Program-made: the position numbers and the translations under genes
In this document: positions 54,095 to 64,000 of the stretch, in pieces
Layout of the letters: each line of letters begins with the position of its first letter
How positions within the stretch are numbered: the first letter of the stretch is position 1
Assembly (NCBI RefSeq): GCF_017355785.1
Contig: NZ_JAFEWE010000001.1
Coordinates: 806,001-870,000, forward strand
DNA length: 64,000 nt
Source: Desertivirga arenae
Lineage (GTDB): Bacteria; Bacteroidota; Bacteroidia; Sphingobacteriales; Sphingobacteriaceae
Direction: 5' to 3'
Notes under the pieces: model-generated
The model's database searches: none
Seen by the model: the letters and a program-made list of their open reading frames with translations, nothing else
What the model was told of the DNA's origin: nothing

Positions 54095-54843
54095 TTGAGA
54101 TTAAGAACATCCATAAGACTTTCGGAGAAAATTATGTTTTGAAAGGAATATCATCAGAATTCAAAGAAGGTATGAACAACCTCATTATCGGAGGTTCTGG
54201 GTCAGGAAAGACCACTTTGTTGAAGTGCATGGTAGGACTCCATGAGCCAGATGAAGGTTCAGTGATCTATGATGGCCGGGATTTTACGAGAATGAATTTT
54301 GAAGAACGTATAGAGATCCGGAAGGAAATTGGAATGCTATTTCAAAGCTCTGCTCTATTTGACTCTATGACAGTTGAAGAAAACGTTATGTTCCCACTCA
54401 ACATGTTCACTAATCAAAAAAGAAAAGAGAAGTTAGACAGGGTTAATTTTTGCCTTGAACGTGTAAACCTTACAGGAAAGAACAAACTTTTTCCTGCCGA
54501 GCTTTCCGGGGGAATGAAAAAACGTGTGGGGATTGCACGTGCAATTTCAATGCAGCCGCGGTACCTGTTTGTTGACGAACCGAACTCAGGACTCGACCCA
54601 AAAACCTCTATCGTTATTGACGAGCTGATTAATGAGATTACAGAAGAGTATAAGATCACTACTGTGGTTGTTACCCACGACATGAACTCGGTTATGGGAA
54701 TAGGGGATAATATTATTTTTCTTTACAACGGTAAGAAAGAATGGGAAGGTTCCAATAAGGACATTGCCCGGTCGGAGAGCAAGGAGTTGAACGACTTCGT
54801 GTTTGCCAGCCGCTTTATGCAAGCCGCTAAGGAGAAGTTATAG
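54091..54843 (+). CDS. mlaF: MlaF-family ABC transporter ATP-binding protein
   Basis: A 250-residue ATPase. Walker A GGSGSGKTTLLKC is at about 34-46, the Q-loop is GMLFQSSALFDSMTVEENV, the signature is LSGGMKKRVGIARAISMQP, and Walker B is YLFVDEPNSGLDPKTS, where Glu is the catalytic base; H-loop THDMNSVM follows. All residues for activity are present. Coupled to mlaE. The genes for the MCE subunit (MlaD), MlaB and MlaC do not follow; the next gene is a methyltransferase with its own promoter. Confidence 0.93.
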   Translation: MIEIKNIHKTFGENYVLKGISSEFKEGMNNLIIGGSGSGKTTLLKCMVGLHEPDEGSVIYDGRDFTRMNFEERIEIRKEIGMLFQSSALFDSMTVEENVMFPLNMFTNQKRKEKLDRVNFCLERVNLTGKNKLFPAELSGGMKKRVGIARAISMQPRYLFVDEPNSGLDPKTSIVIDELINEITEEYKITTVVVTHDMNSVMGIGDNIIFLYNGKKEWEGSNKDIARSESKELNDFVFASRFMQAAKEKL

Positions 54844-54870
54844 TAATCAAGGTTTCCAACTCTTTTTCTC

Positions 54871-54878
54871 TACCTTTG
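54871..54878 (+). promoter_or_regulatory. Promoter -7 element of the methyltransferase gene
   Basis: TACCTTTG matches TAnnTTTG exactly, 37 bp before the start at 54916. It shows that this gene is separate from mlaEF. Confidence 0.55.
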
Positions 54879-54915
54879 CCTCAAACAACAGAAAATCTGT
54901 ACATCAATAATATAA

Positions 54916-55803
54916 ATGATTCAACTCCTTACCCCGCAGCACTGGAAAGATTACGAACTGATTGATTGCGGTAATTTCGAGAAGCTTGAACGCTTTGGTA
55001 ACTTAATTTTGATTCGTCCTGAACCCCAGGCAGTGTGGGATAAACAGCTACCGGAGTCGGAATGGCAAAAACAACATCATATAAAATTTAAAGGACGTAG
55101 TGCAACCTCTGGTGAGTGGGTTAAGAAAAACCCGAAGAGTCCGGATAGATGGCATATTTCTTATGAAAACAATAATATTGCTATTAAACTTCGACTGGGG
55201 CTTACATCATTTAAGCATGTAGGACTCTTTCCTGAACAAGCAGTAAATTGGGATTATATTTCAGATTCCGTCACGAGATTTAAAAATCCGGAGCCGAAAG
55301 TTCTAAATCTATTTGCCTACACAGGAGGTGCATCTGTAGTTGCAAGGGCAGCGGGAGCTGATACTACTCACGTTGATTCAATAAAACAGGTTGTAACCTG
55401 GGCCAACGAAAATCAAGAACTTTCAGGACTTAAGGATATCAGATGGGTAGTTGAAGATGCCTTGAAGTTTGTTAAGCGCGAGTTAAAACGAGGCAAGAAG
55501 TATAATGGCATCATTCTGGACCCTCCTGCGTATGGCCATGGCCCCAATGGGGAGAAATGGAAATTGGAAGACCACATTCTGGAAATGATGAAAGAAGTAA
55601 CTCAGTTACTTGATGAAAAGGAGCACTTCCTTATTCTTAACACCTACTCTCTCGGTTTTTCATCTGTTATCGTAGAAAATTTGCTAAAGAACACAATTAA
55701 AGATCCACAAAACTTAGAGATCGGAGAGTTGTTTCTTCAGGCCACTGCAGGCAGTAAACTTCCTTTAGGTGTTTTTGGTAAAGTGAGAAAATTCGACATC
55801 TAA
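54916..55803 (+). CDS. Class I SAM-dependent methyltransferase, RlmI/RlmK-like
   Basis: A 295-residue cytosolic enzyme with a short N-terminal region (1-85) and a Rossmann methyltransferase domain: motif I VLNLFAYTGGASVVARAAGA (about 130-150), DSIKQVVTWANENQELSG and the base-methylation motif LDPPAYGHGPNGE (about 201-213), where DPPAY resembles the DPP-[FY] active site of 23S rRNA cytosine-C5 and N-methyltransferases. It is therefore probably an rRNA methyltransferase of the RlmI/RlmK family without a PUA domain. The exact target base is unknown. Confidence 0.83.
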   Translation: MIQLLTPQHWKDYELIDCGNFEKLERFGNLILIRPEPQAVWDKQLPESEWQKQHHIKFKGRSATSGEWVKKNPKSPDRWHISYENNNIAIKLRLGLTSFKHVGLFPEQAVNWDYISDSVTRFKNPEPKVLNLFAYTGGASVVARAAGADTTHVDSIKQVVTWANENQELSGLKDIRWVVEDALKFVKRELKRGKKYNGIILDPPAYGHGPNGEKWKLEDHILEMMKEVTQLLDEKEHFLILNTYSLGFSSVIVENLLKNTIKDPQNLEIGELFLQATAGSKLPLGVFGKVRKFDI

Positions 55804-55891
55804 GGATGTTAACAAATTCGGTACAACGTTGAAATCTTTTATTTGTGATGCATACTAACATCGGCTATTTTGCATCAAAAAACATCTGACA

Positions 55892-56944
55892 ATGACAAAC
55901 AAGTATATATTATTTTTAGGTTTAGCAGTTGGTTTAGCTACTGTAAGCTGCACAGATAGTACGACCAAAGCGGGCGGCAATTCAAAAGGGTCAGGCAATG
56001 CAGCTAGTGTAAAAGACAGCTCAGCTTCAGCAGACTCGGCAGCAACTACTACAGCTGCAGTAGATACCGGCAAATACAATCAGAAGTTAAGAGAAAATGC
56101 TAATGGAGATACTACTGGCAAATGGCCGGTAAAGAATCAACCTTACCCTCTTCCAGGTGCTATTCTTCCATTTAAACGAATAGTTGTTTACTATGGCAAT
56201 ATGCACTCAAAGAAAATGGGTGCTTTAGGAGAGTACGCGCCCAAGGAAATGTGGAGAAGGCTTAATGCTGAAGTTAAACACTGGGAACGCGTAGATCCTA
56301 AAACTCCTGTACAAAAAGGAATCCATTATATCGCAACTGTTGCCAGTGGTACTGCAGGTAAAGACGGAGCTTACGTTAATCGTATGCCAGAGAAGCAGAT
56401 CGATTCGGCATTGGCCATAGCTAAAATGGAGAATGCTATTCTCTTTTTAGATATTCAGATTGGACTTAGCACTATTCAGAAAGAGCTTCCAAGATTTGAG
56501 AAATATTTAAAGATGTCGCATGTTCATTTAGGTATCGACCCAGAATTTGCGATGCGCAAAAAGGGAGTTCCTCCCGGCAGAAAAATTGGAACATACGATG
56601 CAGAAGAAATAAATTATGCAACAGATTATCTTGCCCGCATTGTGAGAGAAAATAAGCTGCCACCTAAAGTTTTCGTTTTACACCGCTTCACCCAGGGGAT
56701 GGTGACCAATTACAAAAACATTAAGCTACATCCGGAAGTACAGTTTGTAGTTCACATGGATGGATGGGGCGAGCCTGAATTAAAGTTAGGAACCTATAGA
56801 AATCATATATTTAAAGAGCCAGTCCAATTCACAGGATTCAAGTTATTTTATAAAAATGACTTGAAAAAGGCACCCAATAGAATGATGACCCCAGAAGAGT
56901 TAATGAAATTAAAACCAGTTCCACTCTATATTCAATATCAATAA
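55892..56944 (+). CDS. Uncharacterised exported lipoprotein, possible hydrolase-like fold
   Basis: A 350-residue protein with a signal peptide and probable lipid attachment at Cys20 (GLATVSC-TDS). A Ser/Ala/Gly-rich linker (21-60) is followed by a globular domain with patterns such as RIVVYYGNMHSKKMGALGEY, ENAILFLDIQIGLSTIQKEL, HVHLGIDPEFAM, IGTYDAEEINYATDYLARIV and KVFVLHRFTQGM. The strands ending in D-I-Q, GIDPE and VLHRFT suggest a TIM-barrel like glycoside-hydrolase fold (inference). From memory, similar segments occur in secreted actinobacterial lipoproteins of unknown role. A TATTTTG element about 20 bp upstream and a clear terminator make it monocistronic. Confidence 0.75.
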   Translation: MTNKYILFLGLAVGLATVSCTDSTTKAGGNSKGSGNAASVKDSSASADSAATTTAAVDTGKYNQKLRENANGDTTGKWPVKNQPYPLPGAILPFKRIVVYYGNMHSKKMGALGEYAPKEMWRRLNAEVKHWERVDPKTPVQKGIHYIATVASGTAGKDGAYVNRMPEKQIDSALAIAKMENAILFLDIQIGLSTIQKELPRFEKYLKMSHVHLGIDPEFAMRKKGVPPGRKIGTYDAEEINYATDYLARIVRENKLPPKVFVLHRFTQGMVTNYKNIKLHPEVQFVVHMDGWGEPELKLGTYRNHIFKEPVQFTGFKLFYKNDLKKAPNRMMTPEELMKLKPVPLYIQYQ

Positions 56945-56965
56945 CCATAGAAAAATGACATTACT

Positions 56966-56998
56966 AAGGGCAGAAATAACATTCTGCCCTTTTTATTT
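56966..56998 (+). terminator. Terminator of the lipoprotein gene
   Basis: AAGGGCAGAA-ATAACA-TTCTGCCCTT followed by TTTATTT, 22 bp after the stop. Confidence 0.88.
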
Positions 56999-57058
56999 GT
57001 ATGTAACTTACAAGATCTGACGAAATCAAAAGTTCGTAGATTATTTAAAATAAATGAG

Positions 57059-57604
57059 ATGGCATTAGAAACAGCAACATTCGGCGCTGGGTGCTTTTGG
57101 TGCACTGAGGCGGTATTTCAAAAACTAAAAGGCGTTTCAAGAGTAGAGTCTGGATATATGGGAGGTACACTTGAAAATCCAACATATAAGGACGTATGTA
57201 ATGGAGATACAGGACACGCAGAGGTAATTCAGGTAGATTATAATCCTGCAGAAATCTCCTTCGAGGAGTTACTTTTGGTATTCTTTAAAACTCATGATCC
57301 TACTACCTTAAATCGTCAGGGAAATGATATTGGCACACAGTATCGTTCTGCTATATTCTATCACACCACCGAGCAAAGGGACCAGGCAAATGAGATGATC
57401 GATAATCTAACCAAAGAGTTAGTTTATGATCGTGCGATTGTCACAGAGGTAGTTCCAGTGAGCGATTTTTATAAGGCAGAAGGATATCATCAGAATTACT
57501 TCAATCTCAATAGTGGCCAATCCTATTGCGCATTCGTTATTCAGCCCAAGCTTGATAAGTTCATCAAACAGTTTAAGGATAAACTTAAACCAGAGTTTCA
57601 GTAA
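57059..57604 (+). CDS. msrA: Peptide-methionine (S)-S-oxide reductase
   Basis: A 181-residue repair enzyme that reduces methionine-S-sulfoxide in proteins and free methionine. The active-site motif GCFWC is at residues 11-15 with catalytic Cys12; GYMGG, GHAEVIQVDYNP, THDPTTLNRQGNDIGTQYRS and EGYHQNYF follow in the standard order. There is no signal peptide and no fused MsrB. Single gene between two terminators. Confidence 0.97.
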   Translation: MALETATFGAGCFWCTEAVFQKLKGVSRVESGYMGGTLENPTYKDVCNGDTGHAEVIQVDYNPAEISFEELLLVFFKTHDPTTLNRQGNDIGTQYRSAIFYHTTEQRDQANEMIDNLTKELVYDRAIVTEVVPVSDFYKAEGYHQNYFNLNSGQSYCAFVIQPKLDKFIKQFKDKLKPEFQ

Positions 57605-57606
57605 AA

Positions 57607-57642
57607 GAAAAAGGTTCAGAATTGTCTTCTGAACCTTTTTCT
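57607..57642. terminator. Bidirectional terminator between msrA and parC
   Basis: AAAAAGGTTCAGAA-TTGTC-TTCTGAACCTTTTT; both ends carry A or T runs. Confidence 0.9.
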
Positions 57643-57643
57643 T

Positions 57644-60382
<2,739 letters not shown>

Positions 60383-60485
60383 CCTTTTCTAAAAACTCAT
60401 AAAACGAGTAAAGATAGTAGTTTTAGGTAAATGAGTCAGCGATTGATTTTTCATTTTTATGCTCATTTCAGAAATACGTAAAAAC

Positions 60486-60517
60486 AAAAAGCCCGGCTTA
60501 TTACGGCCGGGCTTTTC
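60486..60517 (-). terminator. Terminator of clpC
   Basis: On the minus strand GCCCGGC-CGTAATAA-GCCGGGC followed by TTTTT, 22 bp past the clpC stop codon. Confidence 0.93.
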
Positions 60518-60538
60518 TTTCAGGTAGTAAACAGAGAA

Positions 60539-63067
60539 TTACTTCTCCTCTTCACTACTTTGAATATCTGCATGCTTCACATGGATCTTGATCTCTTCTG
60601 TTTCAACTACGTAATCTACTTCCATTACGTCGCCTGCAACAAGTTCTCCTTTAAGGATCTCTTCTGCAATAGGATCTTCAAGATACTTCTGAATAGCACG
60701 TTTCAGTGGTCTTGCACCAAAGTTAGAGTCATATCCTCTGTCTGCAATGAAATCTTTCGCTTTCTCAGTAAGTTCAATATTGTATCCAAGATCGTGAACT
60801 CTTGAGAATAAAGCTTTAAGTTCGATATCGATAATTTTGAAGATGTCTTCTCTGGTAAGAGAGTTAAACACGATCACATCATCAATACGGTTTAAGAACT
60901 CAGGAGCAAAAGCGCGTTTCAACGCATTTTCAATAACTCCTCTCGAGTGAGTATCAGCTTGTAAAGCTTTGGCATTCGTAGTGAAACCAACACCCTGACC
61001 AAAATCTTTCAACTGACGGGCACCGATGTTTGAAGTCATGATCACGATAGTATTACGGAAGTCAACTTTTCTTCCTAAGCTATCTGTCAACTGACCTTCA
61101 TCCAATACTTGTAATAAGATATTGAAAACATCCGGGTGAGCTTTCTCGATCTCGTCTAAAAGAACTACTGAGTATGGCTTACGACGAACTTTTTCAGTCA
61201 ACTGCCCCCCTTCTTCGTAACCTACGTATCCCGGAGGCGCACCAACTAAGCGAGATACTGCAAATTTCTCCATGTACTCGCTCATGTCAATCTGGATCAA
61301 AGCATCCTCACTATCGAACATGAAACGTGCTAATTCTTTAGCCAATTCAGTTTTACCAACTCCGGTAGGACCTAAGAAGATAAATGAGCCGATCGGCTTT
61401 TTAGGATCTTTCAATCCGGCACGAGTACGTTGAATCGCTTTAGTAAGCTTTTTGATCGCTTCGTCCTGACCAATAATCTTACCAGCCATTAGTTCAGGCA
61501 TGGCCAGTAATTTCTGGCTGTCTGTCTGACCAACGCGTTGAACAGGAATACCTGTCATCATCGCCACTACTTCAGCAACATTGTCTTCAGTTACCGTGTA
61601 ACGTTTTGTTTTCGTTTCAGCTTCCCAGGCAGCTTTAGCTTTGTCAAGTTCTTCAAGTAAGTTCTTTTCAGTATCGCGAAGCTTAGCTGCTTCTTCGTAT
61701 TTCTGACTGCGAACTACTTTGTTCTTTTCAACTTTGATCTCCTCGATCTTTTGTTCAATGTCTATGATCTCTTGAGGAACATGGATATTGGTTAAGTGAA
61801 CGCGAGAACCTGCTTCATCTAAAGCATCGATAGCTTTATCCGGTAAGAAACGATCTGTGATATAACGAGATGTTAAACTTACGCAAGCATTGATTGCTTC
61901 AGGAGTATAAGTAACCGCATGGTGTTCTTCGTATTTCTCCTTAATCCTGTTCAGAATTTCGATGGTTTCATCAGGAGTAGCAGGCTCTACCATTACCTTT
62001 TGGAAACGGCGATCTAACGCTCCGTCTTTCTCGATATACTGACGGTACTCATCTAATGTAGTAGCACCAATGCACTGGATCTCTCCACGAGCTAAAGCTG
62101 GCTTAAACATGTTAGATGCATCAAGGGAACCAGAGGCGCCACCAGCACCTACAATAGTATGGATCTCATCGATGAATAAAATCACATCGGGAGATTTCTC
62201 CAGCTCGTTCATTACAGCTTTCATTCTTTCTTCGAATTGACCGCGGTATTTTGTACCGGCAACCAACGAAGCAAGGTCAAGCGTAACAACGCGTTTATTA
62301 AACAGAACTCTTGATACCTTACGTTGAACAATACGAAGTGCAAGACCTTCAGCAATAGCTGACTTACCAACACCCGGTTCACCAATAAGGATCGGATTGT
62401 TCTTTTTACGACGTGATAAGATTTGAGAAACACGCTCAATTTCTTTCTCACGACCAACGATCGGATCAAGCTTTCCTTCTTCAGCAGCTTTCGTCAAATC
62501 ACGACCGAAGTTGTCGAGAACCGGAGTTTTAGATTTGATATCAGAAACCTTTTTAGGCTGACTGAAAGAAGACTCCTCCTCACGGAAATCGTCGTCTCCA
62601 GCAGCGGAACCAGGCATTTCATCTCTGAAACCTTCTTTATTCTGTTCTACTTCTGCTTTAAATACATCGTAATTTACGTTGTACTGTAATAGGATCTGTG
62701 AGGCGATGTTATCGTCATCACGTAAGATTGAAAGCAGTAAATGCTCTGTGCCAATCACATCGCTCTTAAAGATTTTGGCTTCAAGATATGTAATTTTAAG
62801 AACCTTTTCTGCCTGCTTCGTTAGGGGAATGTTCCCCAGATTTGCTGTTGTGCCCGAAGTACCTTTTACAGCATCTTCAATAGAGCGACGCAAACGTACA
62901 GTATCAACACCCAACGCTTTCAGTACTTTTATAGCCATTCCATCGCCTTCGCGAATAAGGCCAAGTAACAAATGTTCGGTGCCAATGTAATCATGTCCCA
63001 GCCGCAACGCTTCTTCCCTACTGTATGATATTACGTCTTTGACACGAGGTGAAAATTTAGCTTCCAT
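60539..63067 (-). CDS. clpC: ATP-dependent Clp protease ATP-binding subunit ClpC
   Basis: An 842-residue AAA+ unfoldase with two ATPase modules, partner of ClpP. N-terminal Clp_N repeats (5-150, [17 protein letters not shown] and [14 protein letters not shown]), first Walker [16 protein letters not shown] (about 233-247), a UVR motif in the middle domain ([20 protein letters not shown], about 450), second Walker [16 protein letters not shown] (near 565), and Walker [16 protein letters not shown]. The middle domain and UVR motif define ClpC rather than ClpB. It is divergent from ettA (189 bp between starts). Confidence 0.96.
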   Translation of the reverse strand: MEAKFSPRVKDVISYSREEALRLGHDYIGTEHLLLGLIREGDGMAIKVLKALGVDTVRLRRSIEDAVKGTSGTTANLGNIPLTKQAEKVLKITYLEAKIFKSDVIGTEHLLLSILRDDDNIASQILLQYNVNYDVFKAEVEQNKEGFRDEMPGSAAGDDDFREEESSFSQPKKVSDIKSKTPVLDNFGRDLTKAAEEGKLDPIVGREKEIERVSQILSRRKKNNPILIGEPGVGKSAIAEGLALRIVQRKVSRVLFNKRVVTLDLASLVAGTKYRGQFEERMKAVMNELEKSPDVILFIDEIHTIVGAGGASGSLDASNMFKPALARGEIQCIGATTLDEYRQYIEKDGALDRRFQKVMVEPATPDETIEILNRIKEKYEEHHAVTYTPEAINACVSLTSRYITDRFLPDKAIDALDEAGSRVHLTNIHVPQEIIDIEQKIEEIKVEKNKVVRSQKYEEAAKLRDTEKNLLEELDKAKAAWEAETKTKRYTVTEDNVAEVVAMMTGIPVQRVGQTDSQKLLAMPELMAGKIIGQDEAIKKLTKAIQRTRAGLKDPKKPIGSFIFLGPTGVGKTELAKELARFMFDSEDALIQIDMSEYMEKFAVSRLVGAPPGYVGYEEGGQLTEKVRRKPYSVVLLDEIEKAHPDVFNILLQVLDEGQLTDSLGRKVDFRNTIVIMTSNIGARQLKDFGQGVGFTTNAKALQADTHSRGVIENALKRAFAPEFLNRIDDVIVFNSLTREDIFKIIDIELKALFSRVHDLGYNIELTEKAKDFIADRGYDSNFGARPLKRAIQKYLEDPIAEEILKGELVAGDVMEVDYVVETEEIKIHVKHADIQSSEEEK

Positions 63068-63256
63068 TATAAAACCTTTCTGTGTGTTGAACGCCCTAAT
63101 CTATCAAAATGTTTCATAAATCAAAGGGCGATAAGTGTAAAAAATTTATCAACAATTAAGCCAAAGGACTATAGATGTATGATAATACTCTAATATAATA
63201 AAAATTGCTATGAAGTACGGTAAATCACGATATTTGGATCTCTTTTTCAAGCAAAA

Positions 63257-64000
63257 ATGGCAGACGAAAAAATAATCTTTTCGATGGCTGGTGTAAATAA
63301 GATTTACCCTCCACAGAAACAAGTACTTAAGAACATATATCTATCCTTTTTCTATGGCGCCAAGATTGGCGTTATAGGTTTAAACGGTTCAGGTAAATCT
63401 TCATTGCTTAAAATAATAGCAGGTTTAGATAAATCTTTTCAGGGAGAAGTAGTTTTCTCTCCCGGCTACAGCGTAGGATATTTAGCACAGGAGCCTGAAC
63501 TGGATCCTGAAAAAACAGTCCGGGAAGTTGTAGAGGAAGGAGTAGCTGAAATCACTTCTATCCTGAAGGAATATGAGGAAATCAACGAAAAGTTCGGTCT
63601 TCCTGAGGTGTATGAGAATCCAGACGAAATGGATAAACTTATGGCACGTCAGGGTGAACTTCAGGATAAAATTGATGCAACTGGAGCATGGGAACTAGAT
63701 TCCAAGCTTGAACGCGCTATGGATGCATTAAGGACACCTGATCCAGATGCTAAGATTGCCACTTTGTCAGGCGGTGAACGCAGACGAGTAGCATTATGTC
63801 GTTTACTCCTGCAAGAGCCCGACGTTCTTCTATTAGACGAGCCGACCAATCACCTGGACGCAGAATCGATCGATTGGCTGGAGCAACACTTGCAACACTA
63901 TAAAGGAACCGTAATCGCCGTTACACACGATCGTTATTTCCTGGACAATGTTGCAGGCTGGATACTCGAACTAGACCGAGGCGAAGGAATTCCATGGAAA
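63257..64000 (+). CDS. ettA: Energy-dependent translational throttle protein EttA (5' part)
   Basis: The first 248 codons of an ABC-F ATPase, cut by the window end. The protein starts [19 protein letters not shown], close to E. coli EttA, with Walker [14 protein letters not shown] (about 41-53), the arm region around residues 95-130 ([20 protein letters not shown]), the signature [16 protein letters not shown], and Walker [16 protein letters not shown]. EttA binds the ribosomal E site and gates entry into elongation according to ATP/ADP. The second ABC module must lie beyond 64000. The start of the ORF at 63257 is the first ATG in frame. Confidence 0.93.
   Translation, partial: MADEKIIFSMAGVNKIYPPQKQVLKNIYLSFFYGAKIGVIGLNGSGKSSLLKIIAGLDKSFQGEVVFSPGYSVGYLAQEPELDPEKTVREVVEEGVAEITSILKEYEEINEKFGLPEVYENPDEMDKLMARQGELQDKIDATGAWELDSKLERAMDALRTPDPDAKIATLSGGERRRVALCRLLLQEPDVLLLDEPTNHLDAESIDWLEQHLQHYKGTVIAVTHDRYFLDNVAGWILELDRGEGIPWK

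Overview
The window looks like chromosome from a member of the Bacteroidota, most likely a Sphingobacteriaceae relative (Pedobacter/Mucilaginibacter/Arcticibacter type). Evidence seen directly: AT-rich DNA, the Bacteroidota promoter element TAnnTTTG upstream of several genes (queA, cmk, rpsA, pyrR, hppA), mostly weak Shine-Dalgarno sequences, and Bacteroidota forms of several proteins: a 663-residue IspG with an inserted central domain, an HU-like/TM/SPOR protein, a 645-residue S1 and a 912-residue ParC. I found no rRNA, tRNA, CRISPR array, insertion sequence, phage gene or plasmid function. The order reads as ordinary core chromosome with some interesting small blocks.

Layout. 1-4.6 kb: a small acidic protein, a CDF metal transporter followed by an outer-membrane transporter-like protein, two poorly known small genes, ung and an orphan receiver-domain protein. 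4.8-12.1 kb: three large genes, glgE, a trehalose synthase-maltokinase fusion, and glgB. Together these are the complete GlgE route from trehalose through maltose and maltose-1-phosphate to branched alpha-glucan. 12.1-12.7 kb: a non-coding stretch with a long hairpin, a possible 29-residue membrane peptide and four tandem 11-bp repeats. 12.7-24.5 kb: housekeeping genes (queA, ispD, lon, arfB, cmk, rpsA) with an LpxR-like protein, a TPR protein, a glycosyltransferase and a 50-residue membrane protein. 24.6-26.2 kb: pyrR-pyrB.

26.3-34.3 kb is the most intriguing block: a 1008-residue periplasmic TPR protein, an outer-membrane barrel with a TonB-box-like N-terminus but no visible plug, an HU-like/TM/SPOR protein, ExbB, ExbD and a divergent TonB-like protein, followed by folC. 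I infer a dedicated energised cell-envelope machine. 35.8-47.1 kb: agmatine-to-putrescine genes aguBA, cmoA paired with a membrane methyltransferase, two amino-acid permeases flanking a membrane pyrophosphatase, a heptose-bisphosphate phosphatase-like HAD protein, a 2H phosphoesterase and a BadF-type sugar kinase. 47.1-57.6 kb: a GH13 alpha-glucosidase, ispG, an SDR-PspC-LiaF-like envelope operon, mlaE-mlaF, an rRNA-type methyltransferase, an uncharacterised lipoprotein and msrA. 57.6-64 kb: parC, clpC and the 5' part of ettA, which runs off the window end.

Regulatory signals that can be read include strong intrinsic terminators after many genes, a convincing sigma-54 type promoter (GG-N10-GC) in front of lon, several palindromes, and very short leaders for pyrR and cmk. 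All function calls rest on motif recognition by eye; no database search was run.
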